This document shows, piece after piece, positions 56,810 through 64,000 of a DNA stretch of 64,000 nt (the stretch's first letter is position 1; each line of letters starts with the position of its first letter). The stretch is taken from assembly GCA_019233755.1 (NCBI GenBank), contig JAFAMD010000043.1, positions 1 to 64,000 on the forward strand. Direction: 5' to 3'. A program made the position numbers and the translations under genes. The notes beneath the pieces were generated by a model, which was not told the DNA's origin, ran no database searches, and saw only the letters and a program-made list of their open reading frames with translations. This DNA is from Acidobacteriaceae bacterium. GTDB lineage: Bacteria > Acidobacteriota > Terriglobia > Bryobacterales > Bryobacteraceae.

Positions 56810-57778
56810 TTGATTTCTCACAAAATCGACGTACAAACCGATCTGAATCAACCACTACAGCTTCTCCCGATCTTTCGCGAGCGAGTCTGGGGCCGTGAGG
56901 ACCTCAGGCCTTTCTTCACGCAAATGCCGCCAAACCAGCGCATCGGCGAAGTTTGGTTCACCTTTAGGGAAAACGCAACGTCAGCGGATGTTACGCTCGG
57001 CGAACTTCTCGCGCGGCGGCCCGAGATCCTGGGCAGGGGCGCCGATCCGGAATATCCGGGCGTTTGCCCACTGCTCGTAAAGCTGCTTTTCACGACAGAA
57101 CGGCTTTCGGTGCAGGTTCACCCGGACGATGAATACGCGCGGCAGTACCATGACAGCTTGGGGAAAACCGAGGCCTGGTACGTCGTTGATGCGCAGCCGC
57201 CCGGCGAAGTCGCCGTCGGGTTCCGCGAAACGATTACGCCGGAGCGTTTAAAGGAAACGGCGCAATCGGGCGAGATCGAAACCCTTCTGGATTGGCGTAA
57301 AGTGCGGCCCGGCGACGCGATTTTCACCCCGGCCGGCACGGTGCACGCGATCGGGGCCGGGTTGACGATCTGCGAAATTCAGGAGAACTCCGACATTACC
57401 TACCGGCTCTACGATTATGGGCGCCCGCGCGAGTTGCACCTCGAGCATGGAGTCAAAGTGTCGCATCTCGGCCCGCACAACTTCGATGCCGCGCCGGTAA
57501 AGCTGGCCGATGGCCGCGATGAACTGGTTGCGTGCGAATATTTCCGCATCGAGCGGCTGCGGCCGAAGAATGAAGTGCACATCGACCGCGGCACGCCCTA
57601 TTACCTACTCCTGATTTGCCTGAAAGGTTCGGGGACGATTGCAGGCGAGCCCTTTGCTGCTGGACAGTGCTGGATGGTTCCATCGCACCATACCGAGCTG
57701 ATCTTGAATGGCCCGGGTTCCGAATGGATCGCGACCTACAAGGCTGCCGAACCGCTGGCCGGCTTGCACATCAAGTAG
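56810..57778 (+). CDS. manA: Mannose-6-phosphate isomerase, class I
   Basis: The enzyme interconverts mannose-6-P and fructose-6-P with zinc. Motifs: RVWGREDLRPF, LLFTTERLSVQVHPDDEYA (Zn ligands Gln/His), KTEAWYVVDAQP (Glu ligand), FTPAGTVHAIGAGLTICEIQENSDITYRLYDYGR. I start at TTG 56810 (MISHKIDVQTDL, 322 residues) with GGAG 9 nt upstream; the ORF-track start at 56702 would add 36 residues not found in the family. Provides mannose units for polysaccharide; no polysaccharide genes are adjacent. Confidence 0.92.
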   Translation: MISHKIDVQTDLNQPLQLLPIFRERVWGREDLRPFFTQMPPNQRIGEVWFTFRENATSADVTLGELLARRPEILGRGADPEYPGVCPLLVKLLFTTERLSVQVHPDDEYARQYHDSLGKTEAWYVVDAQPPGEVAVGFRETITPERLKETAQSGEIETLLDWRKVRPGDAIFTPAGTVHAIGAGLTICEIQENSDITYRLYDYGRPRELHLEHGVKVSHLGPHNFDAAPVKLADGRDELVACEYFRIERLRPKNEVHIDRGTPYYLLLICLKGSGTIAGEPFAAGQCWMVPSHHTELILNGPGSEWIATYKAAEPLAGLHIK

Positions 57779-57791
57779 CCCAAGTCAGCGA

Positions 57792-58676
57792 CTATTTCGT
57801 GAAAGCCCCGCGGATTAAAAGCGCGATTTTGGCAGGTTTCGAGACGCGGATGTGCCGGCTGAGCACGGCATAGTTCGCGTTCTCGACTTTCCCTAGCAGC
57901 CTCTGATAGATCGCTCTTAATGCCCACAAAGAACGGCGGCTCTTCGGCTCGATCAAGTCCATCAACGGAGCCGATTCGTCATAGTAAGCCCGCGCGCGGC
58001 CGGCCTCAAAGCGCATCAACGCGCGGAATTTGTCGTCTTCCTTGCCCGACCGCAGTTGCTCGGGAGGTACACCAAAGCGCTCGAGATCTTCGAGCGGCAG
58101 ATAGATGCGGCCCATGCCGGCATCCTCGCGGACATCGCGCAGGATGTTTGTTAGCTGGAAGGCGATGCCGCATTTTTCCGCGAGCAGCAGCGCACGCGGG
58201 GAGCGGAAACGGAAGATATGAATGATGGTCAGGCCGACAACCGAGGCAACGTGGTAGCAGTAGCGGTACAGCTCATCGAACGTTCGTACTTCACGGGGCT
58301 CGACATCTGAAAGGATGCCGTCGATCATTTCGTGAAAGTAGCGGTGCGGAATGGAGTAGCGTTGAACCGTATCGAAGAACGCCGGCCAGATCGGATGTCC
58401 CTCTGTCCTGCCCTGCAGTGCGTGATCGAGAGCGATGCGCCAGAGTGTGATGCTCTGCTGAAGGGCCGCCTTGTCCGTGGTCGCAGGATCGTCACTCAGA
58501 TCGTCACACTCGCGCATGAACGCGTAAATGGCGCACATGGCATCGCGCTGCGGCTTTTCAAGAAGCAGAAAGGAGTAATAGAAGTTCTTCGCGCGGGCCT
58601 TCGCGATCTTCCGGCAGTATTGGTACGATTCTTCGATCGCCTGGGGGGTTAGAACGGCAACAGTCGCGGAAGACAT
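57792..58676 (-). CDS. hpnD: Presqualene diphosphate synthase HpnD
   Basis: This 294-residue squalene/phytoene synthase-fold protein joins two farnesyl diphosphates to presqualene diphosphate. The Asp-rich motifs are DDLSDD (about residue 57) and QLTNILRDVREDAGMGRIYLP (about 175-195). In the HpnCDE route HpnC then forms hydroxysqualene and HpnE reduces it to squalene. It overlaps hpnC by 28 nt and ends the hopanoid run. It could also be a phytoene/squalene synthase in isolation; the neighbours decide for HpnD. Confidence 0.9.
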   Translation of the reverse strand: MSSATVAVLTPQAIEESYQYCRKIAKARAKNFYYSFLLLEKPQRDAMCAIYAFMRECDDLSDDPATTDKAALQQSITLWRIALDHALQGRTEGHPIWPAFFDTVQRYSIPHRYFHEMIDGILSDVEPREVRTFDELYRYCYHVASVVGLTIIHIFRFRSPRALLLAEKCGIAFQLTNILRDVREDAGMGRIYLPLEDLERFGVPPEQLRSGKEDDKFRALMRFEAGRARAYYDESAPLMDLIEPKSRRSLWALRAIYQRLLGKVENANYAVLSRHIRVSKPAKIALLIRGAFTK

Positions 58677-59563
58677 TGAATGAGAATTCCTACTCGCTCC
58701 GCTTTCGAGATATGCGGACGCCGCGCAAGTACATTGTAGTTCTGCAGACGGATTTTCTTGAGGATTTGCATGCCTCCGCGGCTAAAGAGATCGAGGTCAA
58801 GGGAAAGCCGGCGGTTCACCATTTTGACAAGCGGCAACCCCTTCTGAAAGAGGTCTTCGGCTACGCCTACTGCCTCGACCATCAGACTCTGGAACTGCGG
58901 GTTGAACTCATGCGCGAATAGCTGTTCCACCGTGTAACCGTGCTTCTCAAGCAGGTTGAGAGGCAGATAGACGCGATCCTTCTGCAAGTCGACGGTCACA
59001 TCCTGCCAGAAATTGGCAAGTTGCAGAGCGGTGCAGGTGAAATCAGAGAGGCGCTGCCGTTCGGCGTCGCGATAGCCGCAGAGATAGAGCACCAGGTGGC
59101 CCACCGGATTGGCGGAGTTGACGCAATAGCCAAAGACGTCATCGAAGGTCCGGTAGCGTGTCACGGTCTGGTCCTGCTCGAACGCGCGAATGAGACGATC
59201 GAACGGTTCGATTGGAATCGCGTGCCGCTGAACGGTGCCTTTCAGGGCAACGAATACCGGATGCGAAGCCTGGCCGTGGTACATAGCTTCCAGTTCTGAG
59301 CGCCACCAGGCGAGCAGACGCAGACTTTCGCGCGGGTCGCCGATTTCATCGCCCAGATCATCGGCCCAGCGGCAGAATGCGTAAACGTTGTAGAAATCCT
59401 GGTGCAGTTCTTTCGGCAGCAGGAAACTGACGACCTGAAAATTCTCGTAATGGTGCGTGGCCAGCCAGCGCGTGTATTCGAGAGCTTCTTCCCGGGAATA
59501 GGCCGTGCTGTCCGGCACAACGGTTTCCAGGTAGTCTTTAGGCTGTAGATGCGCAACTGGCAC
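58649..59563 (-). CDS. hpnC: Hydroxysqualene synthase HpnC
   Basis: The 304-residue HpnC converts presqualene diphosphate to hydroxysqualene. Its N-terminus (TRWLATHHYENFQVVSFLLP) and the Asp motifs RWADDLGDEIGDP and ALQLANFWQDVTVDLQKDRVYLP match the HpnC branch. It is one of three steps from farnesyl diphosphate to squalene; the last enzyme, HpnE, was not found in the window. hpnD follows with a 28-nt overlap; the dehydrogenase upstream is 26 nt away. Confidence 0.9.
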   Translation of the reverse strand: MPVAHLQPKDYLETVVPDSTAYSREEALEYTRWLATHHYENFQVVSFLLPKELHQDFYNVYAFCRWADDLGDEIGDPRESLRLLAWWRSELEAMYHGQASHPVFVALKGTVQRHAIPIEPFDRLIRAFEQDQTVTRYRTFDDVFGYCVNSANPVGHLVLYLCGYRDAERQRLSDFTCTALQLANFWQDVTVDLQKDRVYLPLNLLEKHGYTVEQLFAHEFNPQFQSLMVEAVGVAEDLFQKGLPLVKMVNRRLSLDLDLFSRGGMQILKKIRLQNYNVLARRPHISKAERVGILIQCLPRLLPF

Positions 59564-59589
59564 GGCTGCTCTTATCTTACGAATAGATC

Positions 59590-60660
59590 TTAGGGAATTA
59601 TCGCGGTCTTGATCTGTCCGTTGCGCTTGTGAGAGAGGTCGTGCAGCACACGCGGCAGTTCGCTGAGCGGTTCTTCGTGATTGACGAAGTGACCGGCCCG
59701 AACCGTGCCGTCTGCCACCAGATCGAGCGAGCGGCGAATATGCTCCGGGGTGTGGTGAAAACTCGCCTTGCAGGTGATTTCAGAGTAGTGCAGCAGCGCC
59801 GTGTCGAGCGCGACCTTCGTTCCGCTGGCGCACCCGCCGAAAAAGTTGATGACGCCGCCTTTGCGAACCAGCCGCGTAGAAAGCTCCCATGCTTCGGGAA
59901 CCCCGACGGCTTCAATCACCACGTCGGCGCCGCGCCCGTCTGTGCGCGCTTTCATTTCCGAGATCACTGCCGCGTCGGTGTTCAGCGCGACCTTCCCGCT
60001 CAGCAGAATGCCTTCGCTTGCACCCAGGAGCAAAGCCTGATCGATCTGTTCGAGCCTTCGCGCGAGAGCCAGCACCCGCGCGCCATAAGCATAGCGGGCG
60101 AGCCGGACAAACATGAGACCGATGGGTCCGAGACCGAGCACCGCAACCGTGTCACCGGGCCCGACACCGCTTTCGTCAAGCCCCCGTAGTGCACACGCGA
60201 GCGGCTCCACCAGCGCAGCGTCTTTGTAATCTACGTCGTCTGGAATAACGTACGTGTTCTTCCGAACGATGCGCTCCGGAAGGCGAATGTATTCGGCGTA
60301 GGCGCCGTTATTGAAGAGCAGATTTTCGCATAAATTCTGCTGGCCGCGCCGGCAATAGAAACATTCGTCGCAAGGGGCCGAGTTGGCGGCCACCACGCGC
60401 TGGCCAACCGCAAACTTGCTTACACCCTCGCCCGACGCGACAACGTCGCCGGCCAGTTCATGACCGAAAAGCGCGGGCGGGCGGATCATCTTGGCATGAT
60501 AGCCGCGCCGGAAGACCTTCAGGTCTGTACCGCAAGTGAGCGCGGTGCGTACGCGCACCAGCAATTCGCCCGCACCAATGGCGGGCACAGGCACCGTTTC
60601 GAGCCGTACATCCTCTTTCCCATATAGAACGACGGCCTGCATAGTGGAGGGCGGTGCCAT
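59590..60660 (-). CDS. Zinc-dependent MDR alcohol dehydrogenase (hopanoid cluster) 1
   Basis: The 356-residue medium-chain dehydrogenase has the catalytic zinc Cys in RTALTCGTDLKVF, GHELAGDVVASGEGV, a structural zinc Cys set in PCDECFYCRRGQQNLC and the NAD(P) motif VAVLGLGPIGLM. It is a complete enzyme with all expected ligands. It shares a TAATG junction with the second dehydrogenase and sits between hpnG and hpnC, so it probably acts on a hopanoid or its side chain. The sequence alone cannot give the substrate. Confidence 0.88.
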   Translation of the reverse strand: MAPPSTMQAVVLYGKEDVRLETVPVPAIGAGELLVRVRTALTCGTDLKVFRRGYHAKMIRPPALFGHELAGDVVASGEGVSKFAVGQRVVAANSAPCDECFYCRRGQQNLCENLLFNNGAYAEYIRLPERIVRKNTYVIPDDVDYKDAALVEPLACALRGLDESGVGPGDTVAVLGLGPIGLMFVRLARYAYGARVLALARRLEQIDQALLLGASEGILLSGKVALNTDAAVISEMKARTDGRGADVVIEAVGVPEAWELSTRLVRKGGVINFFGGCASGTKVALDTALLHYSEITCKASFHHTPEHIRRSLDLVADGTVRAGHFVNHEEPLSELPRVLHDLSHKRNGQIKTAIIP

Positions 60661-61778
60661 TAGCTGTGCTCCTGTGGGTGAACGACTACCTTGAGCGATC
60701 GCTCGCCCGGCCGCTGCGCGATGGCAATGCCGCGGGTGATATCGCCGAGCGACACCCGGTCTGAGATAAGTTCTTCGAGCGGCAGCTCGCCGCTGAATAC
60801 GACACGCGCAGATTCGGACTGCAGATCTACATCCGCGCTGTAGGAACCGAAGAGCATGCGCTCGCCGACGCAGACATCGGCACCGGAAAATTCAATCCGT
60901 TCGGTTGCCGAGGTCTGGGCGAACAGCAGAATTTTCGCTCCCGGGCGCGAAATGCGCAGCGCCTGTTCCACCAGCCCCTTCGCGCTGGTAGCAAGAATGA
61001 CGGCATCGGCGCCGCGCCCATCCGTCGCGGTTTTCACAGACTCTTCGAACTCTGTCAAGCGGGGATCGAATGCCGCCGCGCCAAAGCGTTCGGACAGGTT
61101 CCGGCGAAACTCAATCGTGTCGGTTGCCAGAACAGCGGCCCCTGCGCGCTTCACCAACATGGTGAAAATGAGGCCGATGGGGCCCTGCCCCAGAACAGCC
61201 ACTACGTCACCGCGCTGAGGCGCGAGCAATTCGACGCCTTTCAAGATGGTGTTGACGGGCTCGACCCAGCAGGCCTGGTCGAAAGAGATGCCGTCGGGAA
61301 TCTTCTCCACCCCGCGCTCCACAATCCAGTCCATGGCGCGTACGTATTGAGAGAAGCCACCCCCCGCGGGCTCAAACGCGGAGGTGACACCGACTCTCTT
61401 ATACACCGGGCATTGCGCGTACAACCGCCGGCGGCAATAGAAGCAGTCCCCGCACGGAATGTGATGGAAAACGATCACCCGCTCTCCGGGTTGATACTTG
61501 CTGACGCCTGCGCCCACAGCCGCTACTACACCCGCGGTTTCATGCCCGTAAATGCGCGGCCCCGGAAGCAGATTGTACTCAATCTTCTTCAGATCGGTGT
61601 GGCAGATGCCGCAACTCTCCACACGAATCAGGATCTCGCCGCGGCCAATGCGGGGAGTCGGGACGGATTCCACCGAGATGCGGCTTTCGCCGGTATACAC
61701 GGCGGCCCGCATGGTTTCAGGAATCGGCTGTTCCAGGCTCATTGATCTTAGATACTGTACTGATTCGGCAACTGACAA
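60660..61778 (-). CDS. Zinc-dependent MDR alcohol dehydrogenase (hopanoid cluster) 2
   Basis: A 372-residue dehydrogenase of the same superfamily: catalytic zinc site ESCGICHTDLKKIEYNLLPGPRIYGHETAG, structural zinc site PCGDCFYCRRRLYAQC and coenzyme motif VAVLGQGPIGLIFTM. The start overlaps the hpnG stop by 62 nt; a GGGGGAG site precedes TTG 61778, but the ATG at 61712 (MRAAVYTGE) would give the normal family N-terminus. It is related to, but clearly distinct from, the first dehydrogenase, so the two may form a heteromer or do successive steps. Confidence 0.88.
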   Translation of the reverse strand: MSVAESVQYLRSMSLEQPIPETMRAAVYTGESRISVESVPTPRIGRGEILIRVESCGICHTDLKKIEYNLLPGPRIYGHETAGVVAAVGAGVSKYQPGERVIVFHHIPCGDCFYCRRRLYAQCPVYKRVGVTSAFEPAGGGFSQYVRAMDWIVERGVEKIPDGISFDQACWVEPVNTILKGVELLAPQRGDVVAVLGQGPIGLIFTMLVKRAGAAVLATDTIEFRRNLSERFGAAAFDPRLTEFEESVKTATDGRGADAVILATSAKGLVEQALRISRPGAKILLFAQTSATERIEFSGADVCVGERMLFGSYSADVDLQSESARVVFSGELPLEELISDRVSLGDITRGIAIAQRPGERSLKVVVHPQEHS

Positions 61779-62481
61779 GAAACTCCCCCAAAGCTTTTGC
61801 GGCGTCCGCCGTGCGGCTCTTCAACCGGAACAGAGCCGGTACGATGTTCGGATGCGTAAGGGCGTGCACCACAATTTTCCCACGGGCGATACGGCCCTCA
61901 GGCGTCCGCATAGCGTTCAGGTCGAACGGAAACGATTCGTCGGCGCGGTCTGATACTACTTTGATGCAGGCAAACGGCAGGCCGGCACGCTTTGTTCGCG
62001 CGGCCACGCCGGATGATTCCATGTCGACCGCCAGGGCCCCCGAGCCGCGAAGCTGCTCTTTGGCAGCCGCGCTGTTTGCGATTTCGTTCTGCGAAAGAAC
62101 CACTCCTGCGACAAAATCGCGGTGGGCCAGCACTTCGGCGCACTCGAGCCGCTCGTTTGTCGCGCGATCCAATACCTCGGTGCCGATCACGATTTGCGAT
62201 TCCGTCAGATCTGAGCTGAGCGCTCCGCAGTAGCCCGTACTCACCACCGCTTCCAATCGCGAGGAGGAGAGCTCCGCCACCATGCCGGCCCGGATGGCTA
62301 TTTCGACAACGTGGGCCGCCAGCTTGGGGCCCGCGCCATTGGCGGCAAGCAGCATGCGACGGCCTTCCAGGATGCCCTCATAGGCGTAATCGACCGGCCA
62401 CTTCAGTTTTCGCAAGCCGGTGAGCATTTCCGCGAAAGGCGTGAGTTCCGATGCTTCCGATGCAACGTAGAGGATCGCCAT
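61717..62481 (-). CDS. hpnG: Hopanoid-associated phosphorylase/nucleosidase HpnG
   Basis: HpnG removes adenine from adenosylhopane to give phosphoribosyl/ribosylhopane. The 254-residue protein is a purine nucleoside phosphorylase fold: VVSTGYCGALSSDLTESQIVIG, SGALAVDMESSGVAARTKRAGLPFACIKVVSDRADE, with the catalytic Asp/Glu of the MTA/SAH nucleosidase family. Its place between hpnA and two dehydrogenases supports the side-chain role. hpnH (adenosylhopane synthase) is not in the window. The start follows hpnA by 3 nt. Confidence 0.9.
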   Translation of the reverse strand: MAILYVASEASELTPFAEMLTGLRKLKWPVDYAYEGILEGRRMLLAANGAGPKLAAHVVEIAIRAGMVAELSSSRLEAVVSTGYCGALSSDLTESQIVIGTEVLDRATNERLECAEVLAHRDFVAGVVLSQNEIANSAAAKEQLRGSGALAVDMESSGVAARTKRAGLPFACIKVVSDRADESFPFDLNAMRTPEGRIARGKIVVHALTHPNIVPALFRLKSRTADAAKALGEFLVSCRISTVSKINEPGTADS

Positions 62482-62484
62482 AGG

Positions 62485-63459
62485 CTAGCAGTATCCGTTG
62501 GTACGAAACCAATCGATGGCACGCTCGAGTGCGGCGTCCACGGGTCCAGGGGCGAACCCGAGGTCGCAGGCGGCTTTGGCATGACTGGCAAACATTTTCT
62601 TCCGCGCCATTTTGACTGCTTCGAGCGGTGCAATCGGCTCCTTGCCGGTGACGTCGGCCCAGGCGGTGGTCACCACGCCGGCGGCATACGCGATCCCGTA
62701 AGGGATTTTCGTCCGCGGCGCGGGTTTTCCCGCAAGTGCTGCCATACGCGCCAGAATCTGCTCGAGTGTCAGGTTCTCGCAGCCGAGGATGTAGCGTTCC
62801 CCGGGACGGCCTTTTTCCGCTGCCAGCAGATGCCCTAGCGCCGTATCGCGCACATCGACGAGATTCAACCCGGTGTCGACAAAGGCCGGCAGCTTGTTGC
62901 GCAAGAAATCGACGATGATTTTGCCGGTGGGCGTCGGTTTCCAATCGTGATCTCCGATGGGCGCGGTCGGGTTCACGATAATCACCGGGAGCCCGGCGCG
63001 GGCTTTTTCGAGCGCGACCTGTTCTGCCAGCCACTTCGAGCGCTTATAATGGCCGGCCATGTCTTCAATGGACACTGGGGTGGTCTCTTCGCCGGGACGA
63101 TCTTTCGGGATCCCGATGCAGCCCACGGTGCTGGTGTAGACAATGCGGTCAACGCCGGCCCCGGCGGCAGCAGCGAGCAGATGCCGCGTGCCCTCGACAT
63201 TCGAGTCGTACAGGTCTTGCGGGTTCTTTGACCAGAGGCGGTAATCGGCCGCAACATGAAAAACCTGCTGGCAGCCTTCGATGGCATGGGCTAGCGAGGC
63301 GGGGTCGCGGAGATCGCCGGTGACGCGCTCCACATCGAGCTCGCGGATGTGGCTGGACGGGCGGCAAAGCGCCCGCACGTGATGACCGCGCTCAAGCAGG
63401 AGACGGGCAACGTGCCAGCCCAGAAAGCCGCTGGCGCCGGTGACAAGGATACGCGCCAA
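62485..63459 (-). CDS. hpnA: Hopanoid-associated sugar epimerase HpnA
   Basis: A 324-residue NAD-dependent epimerase/dehydratase (extended SDR): ILVTGASGFLGWHVARLLLERGH (nucleotide-binding), IVYTSTVGCIG, YKRSKWLAEQ (YxxxK) and VIIVNPTAPIGDHDWKPTPTG. HpnA is regularly encoded in hopanoid clusters; its substrate is not firmly established. It is 6 nt after the squalene-hopene cyclase gene and 3 nt before hpnG. Confidence 0.92.
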   Translation of the reverse strand: MARILVTGASGFLGWHVARLLLERGHHVRALCRPSSHIRELDVERVTGDLRDPASLAHAIEGCQQVFHVAADYRLWSKNPQDLYDSNVEGTRHLLAAAAGAGVDRIVYTSTVGCIGIPKDRPGEETTPVSIEDMAGHYKRSKWLAEQVALEKARAGLPVIIVNPTAPIGDHDWKPTPTGKIIVDFLRNKLPAFVDTGLNLVDVRDTALGHLLAAEKGRPGERYILGCENLTLEQILARMAALAGKPAPRTKIPYGIAYAAGVVTTAWADVTGKEPIAPLEAVKMARKKMFASHAKAACDLGFAPGPVDAALERAIDWFRTNGYC

Positions 63460-63465
63460 TGCGCC

Positions 63466-64000
63466 TCAGAATGCGCCCACGCCGGTTTCCTGGCGAGCGG
63501 GAGCGGTGGCTTTCCGGTAGTTAGTTAAAGCAAGCAGCGGGAAAGTGTTGCGGTAGTCGGTATAAGCCAGATAAAAGACCCGGGGAAATCCCGTGCCGGT
63601 CGAGTAATCTTCGTCCCAGTTACCGTCCGGGCGCTGCGTGCGAACCAGGTATTCGACACCATTGTAAAGACTTTCGCTCCGGATATCCCCACCCGCCAGC
63701 AGCGCGAGGATCGCCCAAGCAGTCTGCGATGGCGTACTCGGGTTCGAGATGAAGCGATTATCGTCGTAGCTGGCGCAGCTTTCGCCCCAACCGCCATCGC
63801 GATTCTGATAAGCGCGAATGAATTCGAGAGCCTGCTGGATGCTCGGCTCATTTTCGCTCACCCCGGCGGCGCGCAAGCCGCGCAAAGCGAGGAACGTGCC
63901 GTAAATGTAATTGACACCCCAGCGGCCGTACCAGCTACCATCAGCTTCCTGGGTTCGCAGAAGATACTCCACCCCTCGCTTGATAACCGGATGATTCTGC
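63466..64000 (-). CDS. shc: Squalene-hopene cyclase, C-terminal part (cut by window edge)
   Basis: The open frame runs from the window end to the stop at 63466, 177 codons. It shows the last part of the cyclase: QEADGSWYGRWGVNYIYGTFLALRGL, AYQNRDGGWGESCASYDD (a QW motif), NPSTPSQTAWAILALLAGG, RTQRPDGNWDEDYSTGTGFPRVFYLAYTDYRNTFPLLAL. The catalytic DxDD part lies beyond the window. It makes hopene from squalene; the upstream continuation should carry further hopanoid genes. The ORF-track start at 63972 is an internal GTG, not the true start. Confidence 0.95.
   Translation of the reverse strand, partial: QNHPVIKRGVEYLLRTQEADGSWYGRWGVNYIYGTFLALRGLRAAGVSENEPSIQQALEFIRAYQNRDGGWGESCASYDDNRFISNPSTPSQTAWAILALLAGGDIRSESLYNGVEYLVRTQRPDGNWDEDYSTGTGFPRVFYLAYTDYRNTFPLLALTNYRKATAPARQETGVGAF

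Overview
The window looks like a chromosomal segment of a soil-type acidobacterium, most likely of the Solibacter/Bryobacter kind. The basis is indirect: high GC, short intergenic gaps with many 1-4 nt gene overlaps, a split glycine decarboxylase (GcvPA/GcvPB), a hopanoid cluster, an LpxD gene (Gram-negative lipid A), and the wreck of an FtsX/MacB permease of the type greatly expanded in Acidobacteria. No rRNA, CRISPR array, phage or plasmid module was seen; one tRNA gene (Gln, UUG) is present.

Layout. 0-2.6 kb: the tail of a probable transposase with IS-end-like repeats, then a divergent AraC regulator / short-chain dehydrogenase pair. 2.6-8.6 kb (minus): an acetyltransferase, tRNA-Gln, an HTTM membrane protein and partner, two pseudopilins and a TPR-secretin with a Thr/Ser repeat. 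8.8-12.2 kb (plus): smpB, pepA, glgC. 12.2-14.8 kb (minus): a Na+/solute symporter, cutC and a 49-aa membrane peptide not in the ORF track. 15-20.9 kb (plus): an NtrC-type regulator and the glycine cleavage operon gcvT-gcvH-gcvPA-gcvPB. 20.8-24.3 kb (minus): a cell-envelope redox/folding group (parvulin, zincin-like protein, TlpA-type thioredoxin, DsbD-alpha-like protein, GT9 glycosyltransferase). 24.4-38.8 kb: housekeeping and hypothetical genes, including a NYN-LOTUS protein, a B12-binding subunit divergent from a cobalamin adenosyltransferase, an MFS carrier, an rRNA/tRNA methyltransferase with RarA, PilZ, a SWIM-SNF2 helicase, and an AhpC-like/AhpD peroxide pair.

38.8-42.5 kb (minus) holds the Fo part of ATP synthase (atpE, atpB, atpI, atpZ-like), transcribed after ubiX, a small cytochrome c and a predicted outer-membrane protein. 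43.6-50.4 kb looks accessory. It is bounded by two gene wrecks: an internally deleted permease carrying 32 nt identical to a hydrolase gene of the block, and a deleted partial copy of the block's esterase. Between them lie an unknown membrane protein, two alpha/beta hydrolases, an orphan histidine kinase and an orphan substrate-binding lipoprotein.

51-57.8 kb: lpxD, a fumarylacetoacetase-fold enzyme, a LOG-like protein, DUF1059, an acyl-CoA synthetase and phosphomannose isomerase. 57.8-64 kb (minus) is a hopanoid operon: squalene-hopene cyclase (cut by the window edge), hpnA, hpnG, two zinc alcohol dehydrogenases, hpnC and hpnD. It covers squalene precursor formation, cyclisation and side-chain processing. 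The two dehydrogenases are the most interesting unassigned members, because the reduction of ribosylhopane to bacteriohopanetetrol lacks a well-established enzyme as far as I know.
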